Source of the DNA: Hyaloscypha bicolor E | Lineage: Eukaryota > Ascomycota > Leotiomycetes > Helotiales > Hyaloscyphaceae | Reading direction: 5' to 3' | DNA length: 64,000 nt | Assembly (NCBI RefSeq): GCF_002865645.1 | Contig: NW_020194627.1 | Span: forward strand, 620,001-684,000 | In this document: piece by piece, positions 50,561-63,300 of the stretch | Position numbering within the stretch: position 1 is the stretch's first letter | Layout: every line of letters starts with the position of its first letter | Notes under the pieces: generated by a model | What the model was told of the DNA's origin: nothing | Database searches by the model: none | What the model saw: only the letters and a program-made list of their open reading frames with translations | Position numbers and translations under genes: made by a program

Positions 50561-51274
50561 TCTTACTATAAGCCCTTACTTTTATTTATAAAGCTCTTTT
50601 CTTTTTATAAGCCCTTTAAGCCTTATTTGCCTTTATAAATTCCTTATTACTTATATCCTTATTTGTAGCTTTCTTTTAGCCCTTACTTATACCTATAAAG
50701 CCCTCTTATAAGCCCTTTCAAGCCTTACTTATTTTTGCAAAGCTCTTTCTCTTTCTTTATAAATTATTATAACTTTTTCTCTTTCTTATAATTCTTTTTA
50801 AACTATCTTACAAGCCTATAAAGCTTCTTCTTTCCTTATACGAACCCTTATAGCCTTATTCTTATTTATAAAGCTCTCTCTTATACCTATAAAATACCCT
50901 TTAAGCTTGCTAGATATTAGGATTATAGTATGTAATATATAGAAGTTTTAGTATTTCTTACGTAATCTGTATTTTTGGGAGCCTCGAGAGCTAGCCAGAG
51001 CCTTAAGAATTCCCCTTACCCTACCCCTCCCGAGCTTTAAAAAATTATAAGAAAAGCCCCTCGTATTCCAGAACTACTAAAATAGAAAGAAAGGCACTTG
51101 AGCTTCTCCTCTCTAATTCCTAGCTAAGCCCTAAGGATTTGGATATAATTGCATTCTAATATATGATTCCCTAGAAAAGAGTAATTCTGGTATTTCTTAT
51201 ATAACCCGTTTTTTTTAAGAAGCCTTATAAGCCAACTACTTAGGGTGGCCTAAATATAGGATAATATAGAGAAG

Positions 51275-51358
51275 ACGAGTTTAGGGCCGCTTTACTAAAA
51301 TTATTACTAGCGGCCTTATGCAAGCTCCGGGGCTAGTAATAATTTTGCCCTAAACTTG
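51275..51358. repeat. Snap-back palindrome of D unit 3 (84 bp)
   Basis: Same architecture as units 1 and 2 with one extra T and a changed outer base (CCCTAAACTTG). Confidence 0.95.
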
Positions 51359-52161
51359 TCCCGAGTAGGTTTGGAATATAATAAAGGCTTTTAGCTAAGT
51401 ATATAAATCAGGTATAGACTCTTTACGGATTCTTTAGGGACGGTATAAAAAGAAAAATAGCTTATAAGTATATAAAATTAGCCATAAATAAGTCAAAAGC
51501 TAAGTAAGACCTTATAATATTTCTGGATATACTATATTACTTATATAGTTTATATTAGGGAATAAAAGAATATAAAGCCCTACCTATAAGATTACCCGTA
51601 AGGCTACTATATAGAACTAGTCATAAGAAAAGACCGGGAACCGTAAATCTACCCCTATTACCTTAAATAACTAGTCCTATAACTTATTAATAATTATTAT
51701 AAAGAATAAAGCAAGTAGAAACTACTTACGGGAAAGTATAAAAGATAATTACTAATTCATTAACTAGAGCTTAATCCATAGAATTATCCGTAACTGGCTA
51801 TTAAAGTTATTACCTAATAGCCATATACGAATTGAGAACTTCCCAAAGCTATAAATTAATATCCGTAACCCGTTATAAAGCCCTTCCTATAAATAGAGAT
51901 TCTGTAAGAGTATTACGAGTATACTAATCTTAAGTCATAGCTTAGAGAAGGGCAGACCCGGTAAATAGATACTTTATAAGACCTCTAGAAGTAATTTTAT
52001 AATCTCAGGATCTACCTCATTTATATTAGCCAAATCTACTATAAAATACGTCTATTTCTGGCCAGAAAGCATATCCAGAATTATTTAGTTAAGCTTACGG
52101 ACTATATTATTTAGGATTAATAGGATTACCCGTCTACTAAAGGCCTAGTAATTATACGGGG

Positions 52162-52184
52162 CCCGCAAGAGTTACTCTTGCGGG
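52162..52184. repeat. 10-bp perfect hairpin in D unit 3
   Basis: CCCGCAAGAG and CTCTTGCGGG around a TTA loop, in an otherwise AT-rich region upstream of the long frame. Confidence 0.9.
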
Positions 52185-52627
52185 TAAACGTAATTAATTA
52201 GGTCCGTAACTAACTAGATATATAAAATAAAAAGCGGGAGTATAATTTGCCTATTTAAAGACAGGTCATATAATAGACTACTAATCTAGTCTATAAAATC
52301 CTGCTCAAATAGATTATTATAGACCCGTATATTAATCCGTAATAATAACTAATAAAGCTATAGCCAGATCTATATCTACTATAGGTAGGCCCGTATTATA
52401 TTGGCCCGCAAACCATATAGGATTACTAGTAAAATCTAGATAAAGTTCCCTCCGAGGATTATAAGTATTCCTCTAAAGAAAATATTATCCGTAACTAACT
52501 ATAAATCGACTATTAGCCGGTATACTACCTCAAAGTAATACTTATACTATATAGGTACCTTATCCCAGATAATTAGGTCTATAGATTACAAGAGCGCCCC
52601 GAGCTAGCTTATCTTAGTAATTATACT

Positions 52628-55600
52628 TATAGATAATTCATTGAGCTCGAGCAGGATCCGGAACTAGAAGTGAGACGTATGTTCGTCCGGGAGAAAGAGA
52701 GCCATAATACCCGTTAATACTATATATAAAACAACCTTACCTTAGCTATAGTAATAGTAATAGAGGGTCTTATAAAGAAATGTCTTACTAGTCCTACTAG
52801 GGCCTTATAAGTAGAAGTAGGTAGTCTGCGAATTATCCGTAATTACTATTATAATTATCTAAAAGCAAGAATACTAGTTCACATTTAACTAGGCTTATAT
52901 TATAATTACTAGTAATATTTTATAAGTATAATTAACCTATAGATTAGTTATACGGTAGCTTATAATCTAGTTAAAGGTATTCTCAGGCAAGGTAATGTCT
53001 ATAAGCATCTGCTAGAGATCTGTAAGGCCGAGACTAAGTAAAAAGAGGCCGTAATTATAATAAGGATTAACCAAGGGTAGCAGGAAGTTAATTAATAAAT
53101 TATAGGCTAGCTTGCGGGCCAAGTTATTACAGAAATACTTCTTATACCGGTTCCAGATTACTTGCATATCCGTAATTAGCTACTAGCAAATGCCTATAAG
53201 AAAGAGTATTCGTAAACCATGGCTAGTTATTAATAAAATAGCCTTATTAAAGTACTAGAACTACTCCTAATTATTCTCTGCCAAGCTATAGGTAATACAG
53301 GTAGTATAGTATATAGGATAACAAATGCCCTTAACTAAGTAAAACTTATTAAAGAACTATAAATCGTATATAACTATTAGTAAGAGCTATAAATAGAACC
53401 GCTCGCCCGAAACTAGACTATAATAGTAAATATGGCTAATACTATATTCTCGCTTATAGCGCTTCTATATCCGGGTCTTGGTAACCTATATAAAGTACTA
53501 TAGGAACTCGTAATATAGGTACTAGTATCCGTTCTTATATATTACATTATACTCAAAAAAGGCTATTAAGGTTAAGCGGGTATTTACGGCCCGGTCTGTG
53601 ATTTACTCGGGTAAGAGGTTAGCTATAAAGCAGACTATATACTATTTAGGGAAGTAAATTATAAGATATTAAACCGGGAGGAACTCCTGGTATATTAGGT
53701 ACTTAAATAGGTACTAGAAAGCCTCTATAGGGCCTATATACTAAGCCTAGAGATACTAGGTAATCTTATTATCTATTCCCGAGATAGTAATAGTTATATA
53801 GTCCGTTCTCTTATAAATATACTTATAAATATACTTAATTACTTATACGGATATATAAACCTTAATATTAATATATAAGTAGAACTTCTAGAAAAGATAT
53901 AGGTTATATGAAATAACCCAGTAATTATTACGAATAACTTCCTAGTCTAGAAAGCCTGGTTTATAGACTATAAATATATGGCTATTATCCCGGTACTAGT
54001 ACTTGGGATATCTATTCTTATAAATAATTATTATAGCCGCAAATACTTTAAAGAACCTCTTCTAGTATATAAGCAGGACTATAGGCGTCTTATAGATTAT
54101 ATACGGGGCTTTCGGATTATTATTAAGGCCATATGGCCCATAAGATATCTGGCTAGTAATTATAGCCATACGTTTGCCCGTAAAATCCTATAATAGGTCT
54201 AGGAGCTCGGTATAAATAACCTTATTAACTAAATTAGGGATTAAGAAAACGGTATTTCTCTTAAGAAATAAGAGTAGGTATATATATAGAAGGCTATGCT
54301 TCTAGTACTCGATTATATAGATATGGCCCGTATATTATCCGAAAAAGTAGTTCTTAAGATTTATAAGAAGCTCCTATATCTTTAGAATAAAGACCTAATA
54401 AAAGAGATCCGGATAATTAATTACTTACTACCCGTTTAAGAAGTAATCTATAATCTCAGGCTAGTACGGGTTAGCTATAAAAGTAATAAAGAAGCTTGGC
54501 TTACCAAAGTACTATATAATAGCTATTAAGTCTTAAAAAAGCTGCTATATAAAGCAATTACTACCTATAAAGCTTAATAGAAGAATAAAGTATTAGCTAA
54601 TATTACTTGTATAAATATTCTTATGAATTAAAGTATCCGCAAGTCCTATATAGATATCTATACGAATATTCTGCTAGTATAAGCAGAGCTAGTCGAGCGA
54701 GATAGTCTTATAAGTAATATATATATTAATAATATACTACTAAAAGAGGTAGCTAGCGTAAAAAAGTAGGGAAAAGGCTAGACGGATATAGAAATAGTAC
54801 TAGTAAAAGACCCGTTACTCGAGCCATATCCGCTAACAAGTCCTATTATGGTCCTATAACTATAAATCATAGTACTAGACCGGGTTGCTATATGAGAAGA
54901 GTAAGATATAATAGAGTAGTATATATACTATATATATAATATTAACTATACGTATTTACAGATACTTATAGCTTGCCTTATAGACTATAAGTACCAGATT
55001 ACGGCAGCTTGCATTTATATACTTGTCCGGGATAAGGGCTGTAATCTTATTACTCGTTAGGAGATTCTTATAATAATAATTAGTACCTAATTCGAGAATT
55101 AAGTACATTTACAGGTTAAATAAGATCCGGAAATTGATTTATTAGCTTATAAGACACTTGCAGGCTATCTTATAGACTATAATAAACGGATTATAATCCG
55201 TAAGTATATTCGTAAGCTATAAAAGAACCATATAATCTAAGTAAGGGAAGTTAGTAGCCCGTATATTAGTTATAAAGAGCGGATTATAAAAGAAGAGCTA
55301 TATAAAAGAGAGTTCGGTATATGAAGCAGGCTATAGCAGGCCTTAGAAATAAAAGAGCTCGCTATGGATCTAAAAGTACTAGATTCTATAAGAGAAGTCA
55401 ATTTATATATTCTTTTAATACTTAACTAATATAAAGGCAAAAGTATAATTATATGCCCGGATATTTGCTCGGAAAGCCTAATAGAGCAAATTATTACTCG
55501 TAAAAAAATAAGAGAGGTATAGAGGAGGCTTACGAATTAGAGAAAGTATTACGTTACCCTTCTTATAATAGGCCTCAAAGTAATTATTCATATAGCTAAA

Positions 55601-56110
55601 ATAAAGGGCTTCGCAAGCTATATAATAACCCGTAAGCGGACTAGTTATATGTACGGAAGCTAGCCGGAAGCGTGAGAGAAAGCCAGGAGGCCATATAATA
55701 AATAGGTCTATAAGAAAGTCTTCTAAGATATTAACTAGGGCCATAACAAATAGTTAATAGATCCGTTACTAGTGCTATAGGGCTAGCTCGTTCGCAGAAA
55801 CGTCCGTAATAGACTATTATTATTACCGGGAGATAGAAAGAGTATTTGGATCAAGTTCTTATAAGGCAGGATATTACTAGATATAATTAGTAATATTTCA
55901 GGCCTATTAATAGGTTAGTTAAGTCAGAAAAAGGGGAAAATACAAACTCAATAGTAATTACAGGTCTTATATTACTTGCCTCGCTCTATAATAAAGTCAG
56001 AAGCAGGCCGGTTTTGCTTATAGGTAATATAAAAGCAAGAAGGGTTCATAATATAAGTAAAAGGGAAAGTAGTAAATATAAAAGTAATAAAGAGAAGAAA
56101 AAAAGAAGAA
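52628..56110 (+). pseudogene. Unrecognised long protein of D unit 3, RIP-interrupted
   Basis: One frame (codons starting at positions equal to 2 modulo 3) can be followed for about 1160 codons. Its stops are much rarer than in the other frames and almost all TAG, TAA or TGA at places where Gln, Trp or Arg would fit. Readable blocks are EQDPELEVRRMFVREKESHN (52649 on), MAIIPVLVLGISILINNYYS and DYRRLIDYIRGFRIIIKAIW (53978-54193), YMARILSEK-like sequence, IICPDICSESLIEQIITRKK (55447 on) and a lysine-rich tail. I could not match it to Rep/helicase, tyrosine recombinase, DDE transposase or reverse transcriptase, so no function is given. It would be the candidate mobility protein of D. Start and end are approximate. 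Confidence 0.55.
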
Positions 56111-56462
56111 TAATATAAGGCTAGCTTTTTTTTTTTAGTATTCCTTACGTGACCTATATTTTTTTAGGGAGCCCCGAGAGCTAGCTAGTACCTTAAGAAT
56201 TTCTCTTGCCTCCTCCCGAGCTTTAAAAAATCATAATAAAAGCCTCTCGCATTCTAGAACTACTAAAATATAGAGAAAAGTACTTGAGCTTCTTTTTTCT
56301 TATCCTAAGCTAAGCCCTAAGGATTTAAACGTAATTATGTTCTAATATGCGATTTCCTAAAAGAGAAAGATTCTAGTATTCCTTATATAACCCGCTTTTT
56401 CCAGGGAATACTAGGAGCTAACCGCTTAGGGTAGTCCAAATATAGGATAATATAGAAGAGAA

Positions 56463-59235
56463 TATATATAGATTCTATTCTAATTAGGCCTGAGATTAAC
56501 TATTATTTAAGCTATAAGCTCTGGGTTATACTAATAGAAATAATTATAGAACTATAAATTAAGTATTTTATTTAGTATTTTCTAGTAATTTATATATAAG
56601 AAACTCTAATTATATAAGTAAATTACGGCTATAGAGCTTTCCGGCTATAGCTTTTCAGGCAAATTAGCTATTAAATATATTATAATAGCCTTATTTATAA
56701 TTTTCTACTCTATTTACTTAGTATTACTATTTGGCTTATATATATATAAAGAAAAAAGCTCGATTTTAATATCTTCTTTCTTTATCTAGATCTAATAGGC
56801 TAATATTTCTTAGATTAGAATAATTATTTTCTCCTAATTATACTTAATATAAATAATTAAAAGATTATATTATTTATATATTTATTATTCAAAATCCCTA
56901 ATTATATTAAATATTACTAAACTTCCTTTATTCTATAAAAAGTATCCAAAGAGCTTTCTATTAAATTCGTTCTTAATTATTAGAATTCAGCTTAAACCAT
57001 TATAGCTATTTAGGTAATTAAATAAGTTTTATAAGATTCTCTAAAATAATTAAATAGACTTCTTTTTAGTTAGCCTATATAAGATTACTTATCTAATATA
57101 TATCTAAATATAAAATTTATATATAATCTTTATTAATCTATTAATTTTTATATTATATATATAATTAATAAGCTTTTATAAAGCTTTATAGGCTAAATGC
57201 CCTGCTTTTATATACTATTTTCTTTTGAATTATTTCTCGGCTTGAAATATTTCTTTAATCTCTTATATTAAATTCTAATTAAATATTTAAGTATTAGAAA
57301 TATAAGTATATTACTAGTACTAGTAGGAATTTCAAATAAAATATTAGAATAAATAAAAAGCAGCTTATATTTAAGGAAAACTAAATTAAATCTATATTCT
57401 AATTATATTAATACTATATTCTCTTTATAATCTCCTAATCTAACTATAAGATTATATCTATAATACTAAGCTTTCTTTTCTACTAAATAAGCTTCGGAAA
57501 TAATATTTATATAGAATCCTTTAATAACTATAATATTATAAAGAATTAGATCTTTAATATATAGTTCTATAAGTTTATTAATTATGTTTTTAATTATATA
57601 AGTACTATATCTAATAATTAGAAGACTAGTTATTTCTGCTTCTATATAATTATTAATTTTCGCTTTAATAAAAGTACTAGAATTAATTAGATCCTTACTA
57701 TTAACTAGATATATAGTATTATAGTTATTTAATAAAATACTCTAAGAAAGTAAATATCTTAAAAAATCAAGTATTATATAGATTCCCTAATCTGGACTCT
57801 AGATTATAAGTATAGGATCTACTAGAATAGTATTAAAGTTCCTAGAAAATTAGGTTCCGGATACTTTAGGCTTCTTTTTAGAACTAGTATCGGGTATTAG
57901 CTTTTCTATAGCTTATTTACTAGTAATTTTCATATTATATTTCTTTTCTAGCTAAGGTTTCAGATTCTTCTAATATTTAATTAAGATTCTTTTCCGGATT
58001 TTTCTAATCTATTTCTTATTAGGCTTAAATTTTATCTAAGTTTTACTTAATCCGGTAATTATAATTTCTATAGTAATATAGCTAAATAGGTTCTATTTAT
58101 ACTTATAGATTTTAGAACCCTTATAAAAGTATTTATAGTACTTGTATTTATCCGTATTAGGCTTACTATCTAATTCTTTACTAGTTTAATTCCCGAATAT
58201 AATAAAGATTATAGAAGCTCTTAAGTATTTAGTATTTTGGTTTTCTAAAATAATCTAATTAAATACCTGGCTATATTATTTAAGTATAAGAATTAGAAGC
58301 CCTAGCTTGTCTTTGCTATATAGATTACTAAGCTATTTTATTACCTAGATTAGTACGAGTTTCTGCTAGAGGGCTATTAAAAACTCGATTATTACTAGAG
58401 TACCTTCGATTTCAGTAATTTTAAGAGCTCTAGCTCTATTAAATGCCTTTTTCTAATTAGTAAACTAGTATTTTGGGCTTATTTCTCTTTTATTTACTTA
58501 TAATAAAACCAAGCTATATATTTTCTAAATAGTAATAATTTATACTATATTTATAGAACTATATTTCGTTAATAAAGCCTTAAGAACCTTGTAAATAGAG
58601 CTCTATTTACTCTTTTTGAGGCCTAATATAGAGTTTATAAGGATCTTCATATTAACTATTTAATAGAGCTATTACCTAATTATATAGTAGTATACTAGCT
58701 TATTTATCCAGTCCAGTTTCTTAATCTTATAGTTTTATAAAAATACCGAATAATAATCTCTAATATCCCCGAATATTATAAGCTATAGAAATACTAATTT
58801 CGATCTTTTCTCAATTATAGGTCGAGTATTTTTATCCCATTTTTCCGTATTAACTTGGTATCTAGTATAGTAATTCTCTGTTTCCTTTAGTATAAGCTTA
58901 TTAATTATAGAGAAAGGCCTAGAAGAAGCTATTATATTTGTTTTAATTACTTTATTATTAAATGAATTAATCTTATTTCAGATATCTTTATTACTGGCTA
59001 CTTTATAGAAAGTATTAAATTAGTTCGCCCAGGAACTGCAGTTCTTTAGAATAATAATCTTTACTATAGCTTCTAATATAATTGTAATTAAGCCTTAGAA
59101 ACTATAGGAACTATAGGAATAATTTCTATTAATTAGTTAATACCGGAAATATAAACTGAAATATGATTTTCGAAGAAATAAATTAAATAAGCTCTTAAAT
59201 ACTCTCTGTAATATACTAATTAGAAAGCTTATTAG
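56463..59235 (-). pseudogene. C polyprotein, gag to integrase part
   Basis: This aligns throughout with C' 60386-63325 in inverted orientation, where integrase reading (ANLYKKLQLESFIATIYLYK-like) lies near 63110-63190. Here the equivalent is near 56550-56650. Gag lies towards 58900. It is better preserved than C', since many C' differences are C-to-T or G-to-A changes. Stops still break the frame. Confidence 0.7.
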
Positions 59236-59255
59236 TATAAGACCGGGCTTATAAC
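59236..59255 (-). other. Primer binding site of C
   Basis: On the minus strand directly after the 5' LTR the sequence reads GTTATAAGCCCGGTC. This is close to the complement of the anticodon-side part of initiator tRNA-Met (GGTTATGAGCCC...), the half-tRNA priming used by Copia-type elements. One G-to-A change fits RIP. The assignment is from memory of tRNA-iMet, not from a search. Confidence 0.65.
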
Positions 59256-59426
59256 TAATATATATAAAGATTATAGAGTAGGGAGTTATATTAAATAATA
59301 AAAGAGTTAATTAAATTAGCTAGAAAAGAGCTTAAATAAAGTATAAAGTTTTAGGAAGTGAGTATATAGATTCTAACTAAGTAGAGTAATTATACTAGCC
59401 TTAATTCAGTAATTCTTACTATAATA
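59256..59426. repeat. LTR of C, 5' side by coding direction (171 bp)
   Basis: Partner of 35451-35621, followed by AGTTT. Confidence 0.95.
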
Positions 59427-60193
59427 AGTTTATTAATTATCTAAAATATAGCTTCTTATAATTAATTTCTTTCTTAAAACTTACTATATATAAGTATCTT
59501 ATTAATAAAAGACTAATATCTGAATCTAATATAAAAAAATAATTAGAAACTAGTATTAAAGTTTTATCTAATATATATATCTTTATAATTCCTTTTTATC
59601 TAGTATATAATACTTTTTTTCTAATTCAAATTAATATATATTTAATTAAAACTAGTATAAACTTGAAATAAGAAAATTAATTAGTTATATATATAATATA
59701 TACTAAATTAAATAACTAAAAACCCGAATATTTACTAATATTATTTTTAAAAAAAGTAAAATAGTTTCGGTTTTAATATCTGTTTTAGAATTAAACTTTT
59801 TAATAAATATAATATTTTACTTGAAATTATTAGTAATAACTAGAGCCTTAGCTTTTTTAAATAACTTTAATAATAACTTTTTTAGTTATTTAAATAAAAC
59901 GCTTTTTTAGAAAAAGAAATAAAATAATATTTTCTTCTAATTAGTTCTAGTAGCTTTATATATAATATTAAAATATAAATAATTATATATAAAGCTACTA
60001 AAACTAATTTGAAAAAGATATTATTTCTTTATTTTTTAAGAAATTAGATTAATAAAAATAATAATAATAGTATTAAAAGAAGTAGCTATAAATATTATAA
60101 ATAATAAAAGTATTTTTTAATATAATATATATCTTAAGGCTATTTTTCTTATTTATTAAGATTTTAATCTTTTTATTAATATTATATACTATT
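59427..60193 (-). pseudogene. Copia element B, minus copy, segment between C and C'
   Basis: Reverse complement of about 12480-13190 of the plus copy. Continues the B minus copy beyond C. AT-rich, no readable domain by itself. Confidence 0.75.
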
Positions 60194-60365
60194 TATTATA
60201 ATAAGAATTACTAATTTGAGACTAGTATAATTACTTTACTTAATTAGAATCTATATATTTATTTCTTAAAGCTTTATACTTTATTTAACTTTTTTTTTAG
60301 CTAATTTAATTAAATCTTTTTATTATTTAATATAATTTCCTATTCTATAATCTTTATATATATTA
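60194..60365. repeat. LTR of C' (172 bp)
   Basis: Reverse complement of the C LTRs with many transitions. Starts TATTATAATAAG and ends TATATATATTA. Confidence 0.9.
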
Positions 60366-60385
60366 GTTATAAATCTGGCTTTACA
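60366..60385 (+). other. Primer binding site of C', mutated
   Basis: GTTATAAATCTGGCTTTACA against GTTATAAGCCCGGTCTTATA in C. The differences are mainly transitions, in line with stronger RIP of this copy. Confidence 0.6.
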
Positions 60386-60389
60386 TTAA

Positions 60390-63300
60390 TAAGCTTTCTA
60401 ATTAATATACTATAAAAAATATTTAAAAGTTTATTTAATTATTTCTTCGAAAATTATATTTTAGTTTATATTTCTATTATTAACTAATTAATAGAAACCA
60501 TTTCTATAATTTCTATTATTATTCTAAAGAACTATAGTTTCTAAATAGACTAGTTTAATACTTTCTATAAAATAGCTAGTAATAAAAATATCTGAAATAA
60601 GATTAATTTATTTAATAATAAAGTAATTAAAATAAATATAATAGGTTCTTTCGGGCCTTTTCTTATAGTTAATAAACTTATACTTAAAAAAAAATAAAGA
60701 ATTACTATATTAGATATTAAATTAAAGCAGAGAATTAAAATAAGAATACTTGGTTTATAATTAAAAAAGAATTAAAACTAGTATTTTTATAATATATAAT
60801 ATTCGGAAATATTAAAAACTACTATTTAATTCTTTTATAAAACTATAAAAATCAAGAAACTAAACTAGATAAATAAACTAATATATAATTATATAATTAA
60901 ATAATTAATATAAAGATTCTTATAAACTTTATTTTAAAATTTAAAAAAATAAATAAAGTTCTATTTATAAGATTTTTAAAGATTAATTAATAAAATATAA
61001 TTCTATAAATATAATACAAATTACTACTATTTGAAAAGTATATAGTTCGGTTCTACTATAAGTAAATAAAAAAGAAATAAGTCTAAAATACTAGTTTATT
61101 AATTAGAAAAAAGTATTTAATTATATTAAAGGTTTTAAAATCGCTAAAATTAAAGGCATTCTAGTAATAATTGAATTCTTAATAATACTTTAGTAAAATA
61201 TAATATATATAGGGTTATATATAACTAAAGGGCATATAATAAACCTTAAATATCGCGGGTATTAATTAGGGAAATTAATAGTTCTTTATTATTATAGCTA
61301 ATTACTATTTATATTATAAGTATTAGGGCCTTCTATTTAAAAAAGGCTTTTCTAGATCTTATAAAAAAGATAGAGATTAGTTCTATATTAAATTTAAGAT
61401 TATAGTTTTATAATTTACTAATTTATTTTATTATTTTATTATTTATTAATAAATACTTTATATAAAAACTTATACTAATCTCAATAATAAAATAGTTTAA
61501 TAATCTATATAGTAAAAATAAACTAGGGCTTTTAATTCTTATATTCGAATAATATAGCTAAATATTTAATTAAATTATTTTAGAAAATTAAAATACTAAA
61601 TATTTAAAAGCTTCTATAATCTTTACTATATTCGGAAATTAAACTAGTAAAAAATCAAATAGTAAATCTAATTCAAATAAATATAAGTACTATAAATACT
61701 CTTATAAAAGTTCTAAAAACCTTAAATACTACTAGGATTTACTTAATTATATTACTATAGAAATTATAATTACCGGATTAAATAAAATTTAAATAAAAAT
61801 TAAGCCTAATAAGAAATAAATTAGAAAGATCCGAAAAAGGCTCTTAATTAAATATTAGAAAAATCTGAAATTTTAGCTAAAAAAGAAATATAATATAAAA
61901 ATTACTAGTAAATAAGCTATAAAAAAAACTAATATCCGGTACTAGTTCTTAAAAAAAGCCTAAAATATCTGAAATTCAATATTCTAAAAACTTTAATATT
62001 ACTTTAGTAAATCTAATAGTTATAATTTAGAGTCTAGATTAAAGAATTTATATAATACTTAATTTCTTTAAATATTTATACTTTTAAAATACTTTATTCG
62101 ATAATTATAATACTATATATCTAGTTAATAATAAAGATCTAATTAATTCTAATACTTTTATTAAAATAAAAATTAATAATTATATAAAAGCAGAAATAAC
62201 TAGTTTTCTAATTATTAGATATAATACTTATATAATTAAAAATATAATTAATAAATTTATAGAACTATATACTAAAAATCTAATTCTTTATAATATTATA
62301 GTTATTAATGAATTTTATATAAATAATATTTCTAAAGCTTGTCTAATAAAGAAAGAAGCTTAATATTATAAATATAATCTTATAATTAAACTTGAAAATT
62401 ATAAAGAAAATATAGTATTAATATAATTAGAATATAGATTTAATTTAGTTTTTCCTAAATATAAGCTGCTTTTTATTTATTCTAAAATTTCATATAAAAT
62501 TTCTATTAATACTAGTAATATGCTTATATTTCTAATACTTAAATATTTAATTAAAGCTTAATATAAGAAATTAAAGAAGTATTTTAAACCGAGAAATAAT
62601 TTAAAAGAAAAATAATATATAAAAATAAAATATTTAATTTATAAAGCTTTATAAAAGTTTATTAATTATATATATAATATAAAAATTAATAAACTAATAA
62701 GAATTATATATAAACTTATATTTAAATATATATTAGATAAGTAATTTTATATAAACTAACTAAAAGAAAGTTTATTCTACTATTTTAGAGAATTTTATAG
62801 AACTTATTTAATTATCTAAATAGCTATAATAGTTTAAACTAAATTCTAATTATTAAATAATAAGGATTTACTAATATTTAATATAATAAAGAATTTTAAA
62901 TAATAGATATATAAATAATATAATCTTTTAATTACTTATATTAAATATAATTAAAAGAAAATAGTTATTCTAATTTAAGAAATATTAGTTTATTAGATTT
63001 AAATAAAGAAATACGATATTAAAATCGAGCTTTTTCTTTTATATATATATAAGCCAAATAGTAATACTAAATAAATAAAATAGAAGATTATAAATAAGGC
63101 TATTATAATATACTTAATAGCTAATTTATATAAAAAGCTATAGCTAGAAAGCTTTATAGCTATAATTTATTTATATAAATAAAGCTTCTTATATATATAT
63201 AATTAGAAAATACTAAATAGAGTATTTAATTTATAGTTTTATAATTACTTTTATTAATATAATTTAGAGCTTATAATATAAATAATAATTAATCTCAAAT

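Larger units (their letters stand above)
48924..51274. mobile_element. D element, unit 2 (2351 bp)
   Basis: Abuts unit 1 at 48923/48924 and unit 3 at 51274/51275 with no intervening host sequence. Starts with the palindrome, then AT-rich sequence related to unit 1, then 50280-50905 with TATAAAGCTCTTT-type degenerate repeats, then the 324-bp shared end (50951-51274). No coding sequence. It looks like a deletion derivative of a larger D element. Confidence 0.8.
51275..56462 (+). mobile_element. D element, unit 3 (5188 bp, with a long reading frame)
   Basis: It has the same palindrome at the start and the same 325-bp end (56138-56462) as the other units, but the interior is unrelated to theirs and holds a long decayed reading frame. 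The right border is fixed by comparison with the uninterrupted C' (63317-63334): C sequence stops after CTAGAATTA before unit 1 and resumes with TATATATAG after unit 3, with nothing duplicated. Unit 3 could be the autonomous form and units 1 and 2 its derivatives. Confidence 0.75.
35451..59426 (-). mobile_element. Copia element C with nested D array and A3
   Basis: Two 171-bp LTRs and target duplication AGTTT (35446-35450 and 59427-59431) define the element. The minus-strand order is 5' LTR (59256-59426), primer binding site, gag, protease and integrase (to 56463), then a 17-kb interruption by three D units, then the rest of integrase, reverse transcriptase and RNase H (39469 to about 35900), then a 3' LTR. 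C' (60194 onward) is the same element in opposite orientation and shows the uninterrupted sequence. Without insertions C would be about 7 kb. Confidence 0.9.

Noticed and set aside
55478..55744. Minus-strand 88-codon frame in D unit 3
   Set aside because: It overlaps the much longer plus-strand frame and shows no motif; treated as a shadow.
39470..56462. D as a canonical Helitron
   Set aside because: No TC start or CTRR end in either orientation, no Rep or helicase motif visible, and the hairpin is at the wrong end relative to the visible frame.
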